Source: JAKFFN01 sp964444305
GTDB taxonomy: Bacteria; Sumerlaeota; Sumerlaeia; Sumerlaeales; Sumerlaeaceae
Reading direction: 5' to 3'
Assembly (NCBI GenBank): GCA_964444305.1
Contig: CAYUGQ010000011.1
Coordinates: 1 to 41,087, forward strand
Length of the DNA stretch: 41,087 nt
A program made the translations under genes and the position numbers. This document shows positions 31,960-38,309 of this stretch, in pieces. Within the stretch, counting starts at the first letter, position 1. Every line of letters begins with the position of its first letter. Under the pieces are notes generated by a model. That model searched no databases and was not told the origin of the DNA. It worked only from the letters and a program-made list of their open reading frames with translations.

Positions 31960-33207
31960 ATGACACTTTCTGCAGATAACAAACCGGCCATCGAAGGTGG
32001 GACGCCGGCCAAAACGGTCCCATATACCCGTCAGCCAAAGTTCGGTCCGGAAGAACACGAGCAGGTGAAGGAAGCGCTGGATCAGGGGACGTTGTTTTAC
32101 TTCTTCGGGAAAAAAGTAACCGAGCTGGAAAAAGCGTTTGCTGAGAAGCATGGTGTGAAACACGCCGTGGCCACAAGTAGCGGAACAGCCAGTATTCATG
32201 CAGGCTTGATAGCTGCAGGGGTTTCTCCGGGGGATGAAGTCATTGTGTCGCCGATCACAGATATGGGGAGCATTGGACCCATTCTGTGGCAAGGGGCCAT
32301 TCCGGTGTTTGCCGATGTGCATCCGACACGGCACATAATGACGGTAGATACTGTGCGGGCGGTTCTGACAGACAAAACCCGCGCGATAATTGCCGTGCAT
32401 TTATGGGGCAATCCCGCTGATCCTAAAGAGCTGAGACAGTTATGTGATGAGCGCGGCATTACGCTCATTGAGGATTGTGCCCAAGCTTACGGTTGCAAAC
32501 AACAAGGTACAGTTACCGGATCCATCGGCCATATTGGAGCATTCAGCCTAAATGACTTTAAGCATATTTCCGCTGGTGACGGCGGGGTAGTTGTAACGGA
32601 TGATGATGACCTTTCGGTACGGCTCCGGCTGGCGACCGACAAAGGCTACAGCCGGGATAAAGACGCCTCGGAGCGTAATCCGGTGTTTTTATGCAATAAC
32701 TACCGCATGACCGAACTTCAGGGAGCGGTAGGCCTGGCGCAGATCGCCAAGATGGATTCGATCGTGGCTCGGAGACAAGCCTGGTGCAGTGAACTGTCTC
32801 AGCGACTGGCCGACTTGCCCGGAGTCATTTTACCGGAGCCAACGGCCAACAGCGAAGTCTCGTGGTGGTTTTATATGTTCCGGGTAGATCCGGAAAAGCT
32901 GGGTGTTGATGCAGACGAATTTGGGAAAGCTCTTCAGGCAGAAGAAGTTCCAGCCGCAGTCCACTATATCGGACGATGCATTTACGAGTATCCGATATTT
33001 CTGGATCATACAGCTTTTGCCAACGGTAAGCATCCGTATACGGCGGTGACTTATCAGAAAGGGATGTGCCCGGAAGCGGAGAATCTATTAAGAGACTGTC
33101 TGATTCTACCGATCAACGAAGGCTATACCAGGCAAGACTTGGATGAAACAGTCGAAGCCTTTAAAAAAGCAGTCAGTTGGGCGGAAAGCAGGGCGGGAAA
33201 AAATTAA
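31960..33207 (+). CDS. DegT/DnrJ/EryC1/StrS-family PLP aminotransferase
   Basis: 415 residues; GGGAG six bases before the ATG. 'ATSSGTASIHAGLIAAGVSPGDEVIVSP' is the cofactor phosphate site, 'LIEDCAQAYG' holds the PLP-pyridine Asp, and the Schiff-base Lys is in 'FSLNDFKHISAGDGGVVVT' (about 203). 'NNYRMTELQGAVGLAQI' is also typical. The family transaminates keto sugars (usually nucleotide-linked) with glutamate or glutamine, but several non-nucleotide members exist. With its neighbours it suggests making or breaking an amino sugar or related compound. Its stop codon overlaps that of the convergent gene by 3 bases. Confidence 0.92.
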   Translation: MTLSADNKPAIEGGTPAKTVPYTRQPKFGPEEHEQVKEALDQGTLFYFFGKKVTELEKAFAEKHGVKHAVATSSGTASIHAGLIAAGVSPGDEVIVSPITDMGSIGPILWQGAIPVFADVHPTRHIMTVDTVRAVLTDKTRAIIAVHLWGNPADPKELRQLCDERGITLIEDCAQAYGCKQQGTVTGSIGHIGAFSLNDFKHISAGDGGVVVTDDDDLSVRLRLATDKGYSRDKDASERNPVFLCNNYRMTELQGAVGLAQIAKMDSIVARRQAWCSELSQRLADLPGVILPEPTANSEVSWWFYMFRVDPEKLGVDADEFGKALQAEEVPAAVHYIGRCIYEYPIFLDHTAFANGKHPYTAVTYQKGMCPEAENLLRDCLILPINEGYTRQDLDETVEAFKKAVSWAESRAGKN

Positions 33208-33701
33208 TCCCACCGCCTGAGCTTTAACACGATATCGCCTTCCGCGGAAATCTCTTCGCCAACCACATTAGCGCCCCGACGCTCCATTTCCTGGGCCATT
33301 TTGTTGTAGGCAAACTGCTGAATGATGGCTCCAAGAAACTCTTTCCCCTTTGCTTCCAACTGGCGCACTGATTGGCCGTCCGGCCCGTTGACGCGGATGG
33401 TACATTTGCCCCGGAGATCCCGCTGGACCGTGACGACAATATCATCACGGGAAAAGGTTAAAATCTGGTCGCGCTTAAGGTCCTCTGTTACAGCCCCGGT
33501 TATCTCCACATCCAATGAGAGCTCAACGGTCCGGCGGCCCTTAACCGCCCCTTCTTGCTGCTTCTGCAAACTGGCCTGAGCCATGGAGTCTGTCATGTGC
33601 TTGTAGCCCAAAGCCCCTGCGGCAGCCAAGATCGCCGGCCACAAAAGCGGTACTGCCCAGCCAACAGTGGGGGTAACAATAAAAAGGGCTCCAACAGACA
33701 T
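33204..33701 (-). CDS. Membrane-anchored protein with Ycf35/DUF1257-like C-terminus
   Basis: 165 residues. The N-terminus has a hydrophobic stretch ('LLWPAILAAAGALGY', about 19-33) that may anchor it, then Gln/Lys-rich linker. The last 60 residues ('FAYNKMAQEMERRGANVVGEEI', '...GDIVLKLRRW') resemble the end of Ycf35/DUF1257 proteins (Q-x-Y-A-Y-x-K-x-x-x-E ... G-x-x-V-x-E-E). The match is by eye and moderate. GGAG lies eight bases before the ATG; that SD overlaps the end of grpE, and the gap to grpE is 5 bases, so the two are likely translationally coupled. Function unknown. Confidence 0.65.
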   Translation of the reverse strand: MSVGALFIVTPTVGWAVPLLWPAILAAAGALGYKHMTDSMAQASLQKQQEGAVKGRRTVELSLDVEITGAVTEDLKRDQILTFSRDDIVVTVQRDLRGKCTIRVNGPDGQSVRQLEAKGKEFLGAIIQQFAYNKMAQEMERRGANVVGEEISAEGDIVLKLRRWD

Positions 33702-33706
33702 TTCGT

Positions 33707-34255
33707 TTACTCCGACGTGGTATAGACGATGACCTGTGCTGGACGAATCACACTGCCATTTAAATGAAAACCTTTTACCAGTTCCTGCGCGATTGTGCTC
33801 TGCTGCTCCTCGGCGCCTGCCAAGGTTCCGGCAGCGTCGTGGAGGTTCGGATCGAAAGCTGTACCGGGTTGAGCATTAATCTCGGTGCAACCATGGCGGG
33901 ATAGAACCTCTCGCAGTTGCATCATAATGCCTTCAATACCAGTATGCAAAGCACCATAATCTTCCATCTCGGCGGCATGATTCATAGCTCGAAGGAAGTT
34001 GTCGTAAACCGGCAGCAAATCCAGAATGATTTCTCTGCGGGCTTCCTCTCGGGCCTCCGCCCTGCCTGCCAGGCTGCGTTTTCTGAAATTATCGAAGTCA
34101 GCCTGTAGCCGAATGAGTTTGTTTGTCAGTTCTGATTCCCGCAGGGACTGTTGCTCGGCCTGGTTCTCTGCCTGAGAAGTCTCAGTCTCCACCTCGTCAT
34201 GGATGTCTTCAATATTTGTAATGTCAGTATCCTGCTGTTCAGTATCGTTCGTCAC
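33707..34255 (-). CDS. grpE: GrpE, nucleotide exchange factor of DnaK
   Basis: 182 residues from a GTG at 34255 (AAGGTGG upstream); the frame is open to 34381 but the extra 42 residues do not fit GrpE. An acidic disordered start leads into a long coiled coil ('LTNKLIRLQADFDNFRKRS') with the core 'ILDLLPVYDNFLRAM', then the beta-wing with 'GCTEINAQPGTAFDPNLHDAAGT' and 'ELVKGFHLNGSVIRPAQVIV'. GrpE is a homodimer that releases ADP from DnaK and senses heat. dnaK is not next to it; htpX is upstream and the Ycf35-like gene downstream. Confidence 0.94.
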   Translation of the reverse strand: MTNDTEQQDTDITNIEDIHDEVETETSQAENQAEQQSLRESELTNKLIRLQADFDNFRKRSLAGRAEAREEARREIILDLLPVYDNFLRAMNHAAEMEDYGALHTGIEGIMMQLREVLSRHGCTEINAQPGTAFDPNLHDAAGTLAGAEEQQSTIAQELVKGFHLNGSVIRPAQVIVYTTSE

Positions 34256-34441
34256 GTCTCCACCACCTTTTCTAAAGAAATTACGAATCACGGTTTGGAG
34301 TTTTCCTGATGATATAAGTTGATGCCCGGTGCGGTGGCGCTGGGCATCGGTATATTTTAAAGTCTGACCGGGCCCGGCCAAATTTGTTCAATCAGCCAGG
34401 GGGGCTCGACTGTTTTATTATGCCCGGTTGGTGATGCGGGT

Positions 34442-35296
34442 TTATCTTCTCTTTAATGCCATTATTGCGGCAATGCGTTTGTCTGTCGGCGGATGAGTGC
34501 TGAAAAGCTGGCGCATCCCGCCGCCCGTAAGGGGATTAATGATAAACATGTGTTGCGTGCCTTGGGCTGTAGGCATTTCGTAGTTACGAGCAAAGCTCTC
34601 AATGCGACGCAAAGCATTTGCCATGGCCTCAGGATTACCCGTCGCTTCAACGGCCGCGCGATCTGCACCATATTCCCGGGTCCGCGAAATCGCCATTTGC
34701 ATCATCATCGCAATCATCGGTGCCGCGATAATCATGAGAAGCATGACAAGCGGATTGCCGCCATTTTGATCACGACTTCCGCCAAAAATGAGGCCAAACT
34801 GGCCCATATTCGCAAGCATTCCGATAGCACCGGCGATGCTCGCGGCGACCGTGCTGATCAGAGTGTCACGATTCCGGATATGCGCCAGCTCGTGGGCGAC
34901 TACACCTTCCAGTTCGTCCGCACTAAGGGCTCGCATAATACCTTCGGTCATCGCCACGACACCATGCTCCGGGTTACGACCAGTTGCAAAAGCGTTAGGA
35001 ACGTCCGTAGGGACAATGCAGACCTTGGGTTTTGGCAGATTCATGCGGGCCGCAATACGATCAACCATATCATGAAGCTGTGGAGCTTCCGCAGGCGATA
35101 CCTCACGAGCCTTATACATTTTCAGAACGATCTTGTCCGAGTAAAAATAGCTGACCCAGTTTGTGACGATGCCGATTCCTAGAAACAGAACCGTCATAAT
35201 GCCACCGGTGCCCATAAACTGATCCAGACCCAATCCGATCAGGCCTAATAAGGCTGTCAGGCTTGTTAAAAGAAACGCTGTTTTTGCTACTCCCAT
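34442..35296 (-). CDS. htpX: HtpX, membrane zinc metalloprotease
   Basis: 284 residues from ATG 35296 (AGGAG eight bases upstream; a TTG at 35302 is an alternative). Two membrane helices at the N-terminus ('TAFLLTSLTALLGLIGLGL' and 'GIMTVLFLGIGIVTNWVSYFY'), then the M48 zinc motif HELAH in 'VVAHELAHIRNRDTLIS' and the third ligand Glu in 'SRTREYGADRAAVEATG'. 'FSTHPPTDKRIAAI' is the typical end. It degrades damaged membrane proteins together with FtsH and is often heat- or envelope-stress-inducible. It is divergent from mraZ and sits upstream of grpE. Confidence 0.96.
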   Translation of the reverse strand: MGVAKTAFLLTSLTALLGLIGLGLDQFMGTGGIMTVLFLGIGIVTNWVSYFYSDKIVLKMYKAREVSPAEAPQLHDMVDRIAARMNLPKPKVCIVPTDVPNAFATGRNPEHGVVAMTEGIMRALSADELEGVVAHELAHIRNRDTLISTVAASIAGAIGMLANMGQFGLIFGGSRDQNGGNPLVMLLMIIAAPMIAMMMQMAISRTREYGADRAAVEATGNPEAMANALRRIESFARNYEMPTAQGTQHMFIINPLTGGGMRQLFSTHPPTDKRIAAIMALKRR

Positions 35297-35688
35297 TTTC
35301 AATACTCCTGGTGGAAAGTCTCAGGTAAATAATACCCGACCTGCGCCGGGTTTGTTGCCCCTTTAAGCGAAAAAAAGGCCAGCCTTTTTGGGCGGTTGGT
35401 CTGTCGAATCTAAAAGCTTCCCAAATTTGACGAAATTGCATCATCAGCAATTTTTCAGGCTGGTTTCTCGTTTGAAGAGAAATGCGAAGCCTTTATTCTT
35501 AACTGCAATCAAATCAACAGTCAAGGCTGTGTTCAGGCCTGTTTTGCTTAAACTAGAACATTCGTTCTAGTTGGTTAAGTTAAGACATTTCAGCGCTTTA
35601 AAAATGTTGGGGCAACGTCACTTTTCTATTGCGAATCGTGGGGCGGCTAGGCAGAAAGTTGGTTGTTTTTGGATAAATTTGGGAAATC
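35297..35688. other. htpX-mraZ divergent intergenic region (392 bp)
   Basis: No gene seen. It contains a 7-bp hairpin AAAAAGG-CCAG-CCTTTTT (35372-35389) that could act as a terminator in either direction, a 22-bp palindrome (35551-35572) and the MraZ-box array (35660-35694). AT-rich around 35480-35600, where the promoters should be. Confidence 0.7.
35551..35572. promoter_or_regulatory. 22-bp palindrome with GAAC-N4-GTTC core
   Basis: Perfect arms AACTAGAAC / GTTCTAGTT around ATTC. The core has the shape of the Gram-positive LexA (SOS) box, but other regulators use similar sites. It lies about 120 bases before mraZ and 250 before htpX. Confidence 0.6.
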
Positions 35689-35694
35689 GTGGGT
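35660..35694 (+). promoter_or_regulatory. MraZ-box array over the mraZ start
   Basis: Four repeats at exact 10-base steps: TGGTT (35660), TGGAT (35670), TGGGA (35680), TGGGT (35690). The last two match the TGGGN-N5-TGGGN pattern known for MraZ operators; the first two are weaker. The last repeat overlaps the GTG start codon at 35689. Confidence 0.6.
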
Positions 35695-36207
35695 AAATCA
35701 GACAAAGACATAGAGCCAGTAGGATCGGACGTTTTCCTCGGGTTTACGGGAAACCATCCACTTCGCATGGACAGTGCGTTGCGAATCGCCATGCCGGCAA
35801 AGTTTCGCGAAGTACTGGACAGGCTGTCTGGAGACCAACCGGCTCAGGTTTATCTTTTGCCGGATATGGGCAAGGTTAAGGTTTTGCCTCTTGCGGCATT
35901 TGAGAGAGTGAAGAAGCAGCTCGAAGGGTTCTCGGATTTTGATCCGAACTCTGAGGATCTGCGGACTTACATTTTTGGTAACATGGCACAATGTGTTCTG
36001 GATGCTCAAAACCGTATTCGGCTTACACCAGGTCTTTGTGAAATGGCCGGGCTGGAGAAGGAAGTGGTTGTAGTGGGCAAACAGGATGGCATGGAGATTT
36101 GGGATGCAGTGAAGTGGAAAGAGTTTAATGCGGCAACATCGCGGAATTTGCGTGAGATGATGCAGCAGGTTTTCCGCAGCAGCCAGGCTGGCGGCGGCGG
36201 TGTTTAA
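35689..36207 (+). CDS. mraZ: MraZ, transcriptional regulator of the dcw cluster
   Basis: 172 residues; the start is GTG 35689, as an in-frame stop lies at 35674 and no other start fits. Two SpoVT/AbrB-like swapped-hairpin repeats carry the DxxxR motifs 'DSALRIAMPAKFREVL' (about 28-43) and 'DAQNRIRLTPGLCEMAGL' (about 105-122). In most MraZ proteins these read DxxGR; here the Gly is Leu and Asn. There are about 17 extra residues before the usual N-terminus and a Gly-rich tail. MraZ forms a ring and represses its own operon. Four bases separate it from rsmH. Confidence 0.92.
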   Translation: MGKSDKDIEPVGSDVFLGFTGNHPLRMDSALRIAMPAKFREVLDRLSGDQPAQVYLLPDMGKVKVLPLAAFERVKKQLEGFSDFDPNSEDLRTYIFGNMAQCVLDAQNRIRLTPGLCEMAGLEKEVVVVGKQDGMEIWDAVKWKEFNAATSRNLREMMQQVFRSSQAGGGGV

Positions 36208-36210
36208 CCG

Positions 36211-37167
36211 GTGAGCAATGTTCACCGACCAGTATTGCTGGGCGAAGTTTTGGAGTTGATGGACCTTGCCGCTGGGCAGGTGGTGATTGACGGGACTGTT
36301 GGTGCCGCTGGTCATTCTGCCGCCATGGCGGGAAAGATAATGCCGGGCGGGTTTCTGCTCGGCCTTGATCAGGATCCGCAGGTTGCTGAACTTGCGGAGC
36401 GGGCGTTGTTAAGAGCTGGCTTGTCCCGCGAAGAGCAGTTTGATGTGGAGGTGCGGCGGTTTTCGCAGTTCGACCTGGCGCTGGCCAGCCGTCGCATCTC
36501 CGGTTTTGACAGGTTTCTGTTGGACCTGGGTGTGAACAGCTTACACCTGGATTCAGCGGAACGAGGTTTTAGTATGAAGCGGGACGGTCCGCTGGACATG
36601 AGGATGAATCCGAATGATCCGGGGCGCCGAAGCGCGGCAGATGTGGTAGCGTCGGAAGATGCGGCCACGCTGACAAGGATCTTTGAGAGATATGGTGAAG
36701 AGAGGTTTGCCCGGCGAATCGCCCAGGCGGTAGTTTCCGCCAGGGATGAGGAGCCGATCCTGACAACGGCCCGTTTGCGAGAGGTCGTGGCGAGAGCCAT
36801 CCCGCGCAGAGCATGGCCCGATGTTATTGATCCGGCAACGCGGGTTTTTCAAGCGTTGCGGATTGAGGTGAACGGGGAACTCGATGAGCTTGACGAGGTG
36901 TTGGAGAAGCTGCCCGCCATGGCCCGTAAGGGAGCGCGGATCGGCATCATCAGCTTTCATTCGCTGGAAGACCGACGCGTGAAACAGGCTTTTCGTTCCT
37001 GGTGCACCGGATGCACCTGCCCGCCGGATATGCCGGTGTGTGGATGCGGCAAAACTGCCAAGTTTCGGCAGGTGACCACTAAGCCTGTGGGAGCCGGCGA
37101 GGCTGAAATTCAGGAAAACCCTCGAGCCAGAAGTGCAAAATTTAGAGTAGTAGAGCGCCTGTCGTAA
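36211..37167 (+). CDS. rsmH: 16S rRNA (cytosine-1402-N4)-methyltransferase RsmH
   Basis: 318 residues, normal length; GTG start at 36211, three bases after the mraZ stop. 'HRPVLLGEVLELM' opens the protein; the SAM site is 'DGTVGAAGHSAAM' (canonically G-x-G-G-H-S, here G-A-A-G-H-S) and 'LLGLDQDP'. 'LLDLGVNSLHLD', 'RGFSMKRDGPLDMRMNP' and 'ATRVFQALRIEVN' are RsmH signatures, as is 'ISFHSLEDRRVK'. It methylates N4 of C1402 in the ribosomal P site. A Cys-rich segment ('CTGCTCPPDMPVCGCG') near the end is common in the family. Confidence 0.97.
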   Translation: MSNVHRPVLLGEVLELMDLAAGQVVIDGTVGAAGHSAAMAGKIMPGGFLLGLDQDPQVAELAERALLRAGLSREEQFDVEVRRFSQFDLALASRRISGFDRFLLDLGVNSLHLDSAERGFSMKRDGPLDMRMNPNDPGRRSAADVVASEDAATLTRIFERYGEERFARRIAQAVVSARDEEPILTTARLREVVARAIPRRAWPDVIDPATRVFQALRIEVNGELDELDEVLEKLPAMARKGARIGIISFHSLEDRRVKQAFRSWCTGCTCPPDMPVCGCGKTAKFRQVTTKPVGAGEAEIQENPRARSAKFRVVERLS

Positions 37168-37226
37168 GATGGTCGCACACAAATTGGATAGATGCTGGAT
37201 GTCTCAGACATCCTGGAAAGGATTTG

Positions 37227-37742
37227 GTGAAAATTATGAATCGTAGAATACCGTTGCCGAAGATCACCGAATGCGTACATAATCACGCGCCGGACAGAGG
37301 GATAAGTCGCACACGACTGCTGCGCGCATGTTATCCTTTTGCTGTCGTTGCTGCCCTGAGCCTTGCTCATGTGCATATCCAGTTTGCGAAGACAGACCTG
37401 CTGATGCAGGCTGGAGCCTTGCAACAGCAGGAGCGCGGTCTGCAGCGCCAGCTGGCAATTGTGGAGCGCCAGACCCAGGCTATCGATTTTGAGCTGTTGA
37501 AGTATCAGGGAAAAAGGCTTATGGATATGCAGGAGATGGGCAATCCGACAAAAGACCTGCTTGCCACTGTTCCCGTAGAATTGCAGCGAAAGTATAAACA
37601 GCCCCTGGAGATGGATGCCGATGATGTCCTTGTCGCCAGCATCCGCGAAGAGCGCAGTCAGCCAGAAGGCACGATGAAAACCGCGCTGTTGTCTCTGGTG
37701 GAATCAGGCAGGGCTGTGGCCTCGGTACGCCCGGCCCGATAG
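37227..37742 (+). CDS. FtsL-like bitopic division protein
   Basis: 171 residues from GTG 37227 (AAAGG upstream; TTG 37224 or ATG 37236 are alternatives). About 30 basic cytoplasmic residues, one membrane helix ('LLRACYPFAVVAALSLAHVHI', about 31-51) and a periplasmic coiled coil ('LLMQAGALQQQERGLQRQLAIV', 'RQTQAIDFELLKYQG') match the layout of FtsL. Sequence identity in FtsL is low in general, so the call rests on layout and on its place between rsmH and ftsI. The periplasmic tail is longer than in E. coli FtsL. FtsL links FtsB/FtsQ to FtsW-FtsI. Confidence 0.7.
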   Translation: MKIMNRRIPLPKITECVHNHAPDRGISRTRLLRACYPFAVVAALSLAHVHIQFAKTDLLMQAGALQQQERGLQRQLAIVERQTQAIDFELLKYQGKRLMDMQEMGNPTKDLLATVPVELQRKYKQPLEMDADDVLVASIREERSQPEGTMKTALLSLVESGRAVASVRPAR

Positions 37743-37827
37743 AAGTTTTTGCAGCACGAAATAGTTGGTGTGAGATCATGAAGCATCAGGAGAGTTACCA
37801 GCAACCATAAATTACTAACAACAAGAT

Positions 37828-38146
37828 TGACCAGACCGGCAGCTACGATCCTGTCCCTGTTAAAGTTCCAGCTCCAGTTCCTGATGTCACGTTCCTGCTC
37901 CCCGTTGACGCCTGCGCCGCAAGGCCGGGTACTGTTCCCCGCAGATTCGTTCCCGTAGACACCGCTGACTGTTACTGATGATTCGTAGAAGAGGTTTGCT
38001 GCTGCTGAGGGTCGGGTAATGAAAAAGCGGGACAAAGTGTGTGCTTTGCCCCGCTGGCTTGCCCGCTCCATTGTTGAAAACGGTTTGAGGTATGAGGTCC
38101 TGTTTTGAGGTCAGGCCCATAAGAACCGCCGCTGCCGGTCTGGTCA
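37828..38146. repeat. 319-bp segment bounded by 16-bp perfect inverted repeats
   Basis: 37828-37843 (TGACCAGACCGGCAGC) and 38131-38146 are exact reverse complements. Chance occurrence of a 16-bp match within a few hundred bases is negligible. No clear target-site duplication is seen, so a miniature mobile element is possible but not shown. Confidence 0.8.
38021..38055 (-). terminator. Terminator-like hairpin facing the minus strand
   Basis: Read on the minus strand, AGCGGGGCAAAG pairs with CTTTGTCCCGCT (one mismatch) around CACACA, followed by five T (38026-38022). No minus-strand gene is seen that would need it. Confidence 0.55.
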
Positions 38147-38215
38147 TGTTTTTTATGCTAGGTGCTCCATTTTGGGTTAATGCAACGGGAAAGAGCCTGT
38201 GGCGGTTCTTTTTTT
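38121..38215 (+). terminator. Long-looped hairpin with T-run before ftsI (terminator or attenuator)
   Basis: AAGAACCGCC (38121-38130) and GGCGGTTCTT (38201-38210) form a perfect 10-bp stem around 70 bases, followed by T to 38215. The loop contains the right arm of the 16-bp inverted repeat and can form an inner GCTC/GAGC stem. Confidence 0.6.
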
Positions 38216-38309
38216 GGATGCTTTGAATTGAACTTCCTGAAAAGATATTGCCCGGTAATGTTTAAGGAATCAAAACTCTCATATCCGGTTTTGGAATTGT
38301 GGTGGCCTT

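Larger units (their letters stand above)
37743..38309. other. 567-bp non-coding interval inside the dcw cluster
   Basis: Between ftsL and ftsI, where these genes are normally adjacent. No frame in it looks like a real gene: the open stretches on both strands are short, overlap one another and lack family resemblance. It holds a 319-bp structure bounded by a 16-bp inverted repeat, a minus-strand terminator-like hairpin, a long-looped hairpin with T-run facing ftsI, and five GTTCC-type repeats in 37860-37960. About 94 bases after the T-run lead to the ftsI ATG. Confidence 0.7.

Noticed and set aside
37779..37811. A 10-codon leader-peptide-like frame (MKHQESYQQP)
   Set aside because: No regulatory codon run and no good ribosome-binding site; too short to support.
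37658..38071. 137-codon minus-strand frame in the ftsL-ftsI interval
   Set aside because: It overlaps the end of ftsL, crosses the terminator-like hairpin and has no family signature; a second frame (37887-38147) competes with it.
38090..38215. Possible signal-recognition-particle (4.5S) RNA, because of AGGTCAGG
   Set aside because: The required GGAAGGAAGCAGC-type apical loop is absent.
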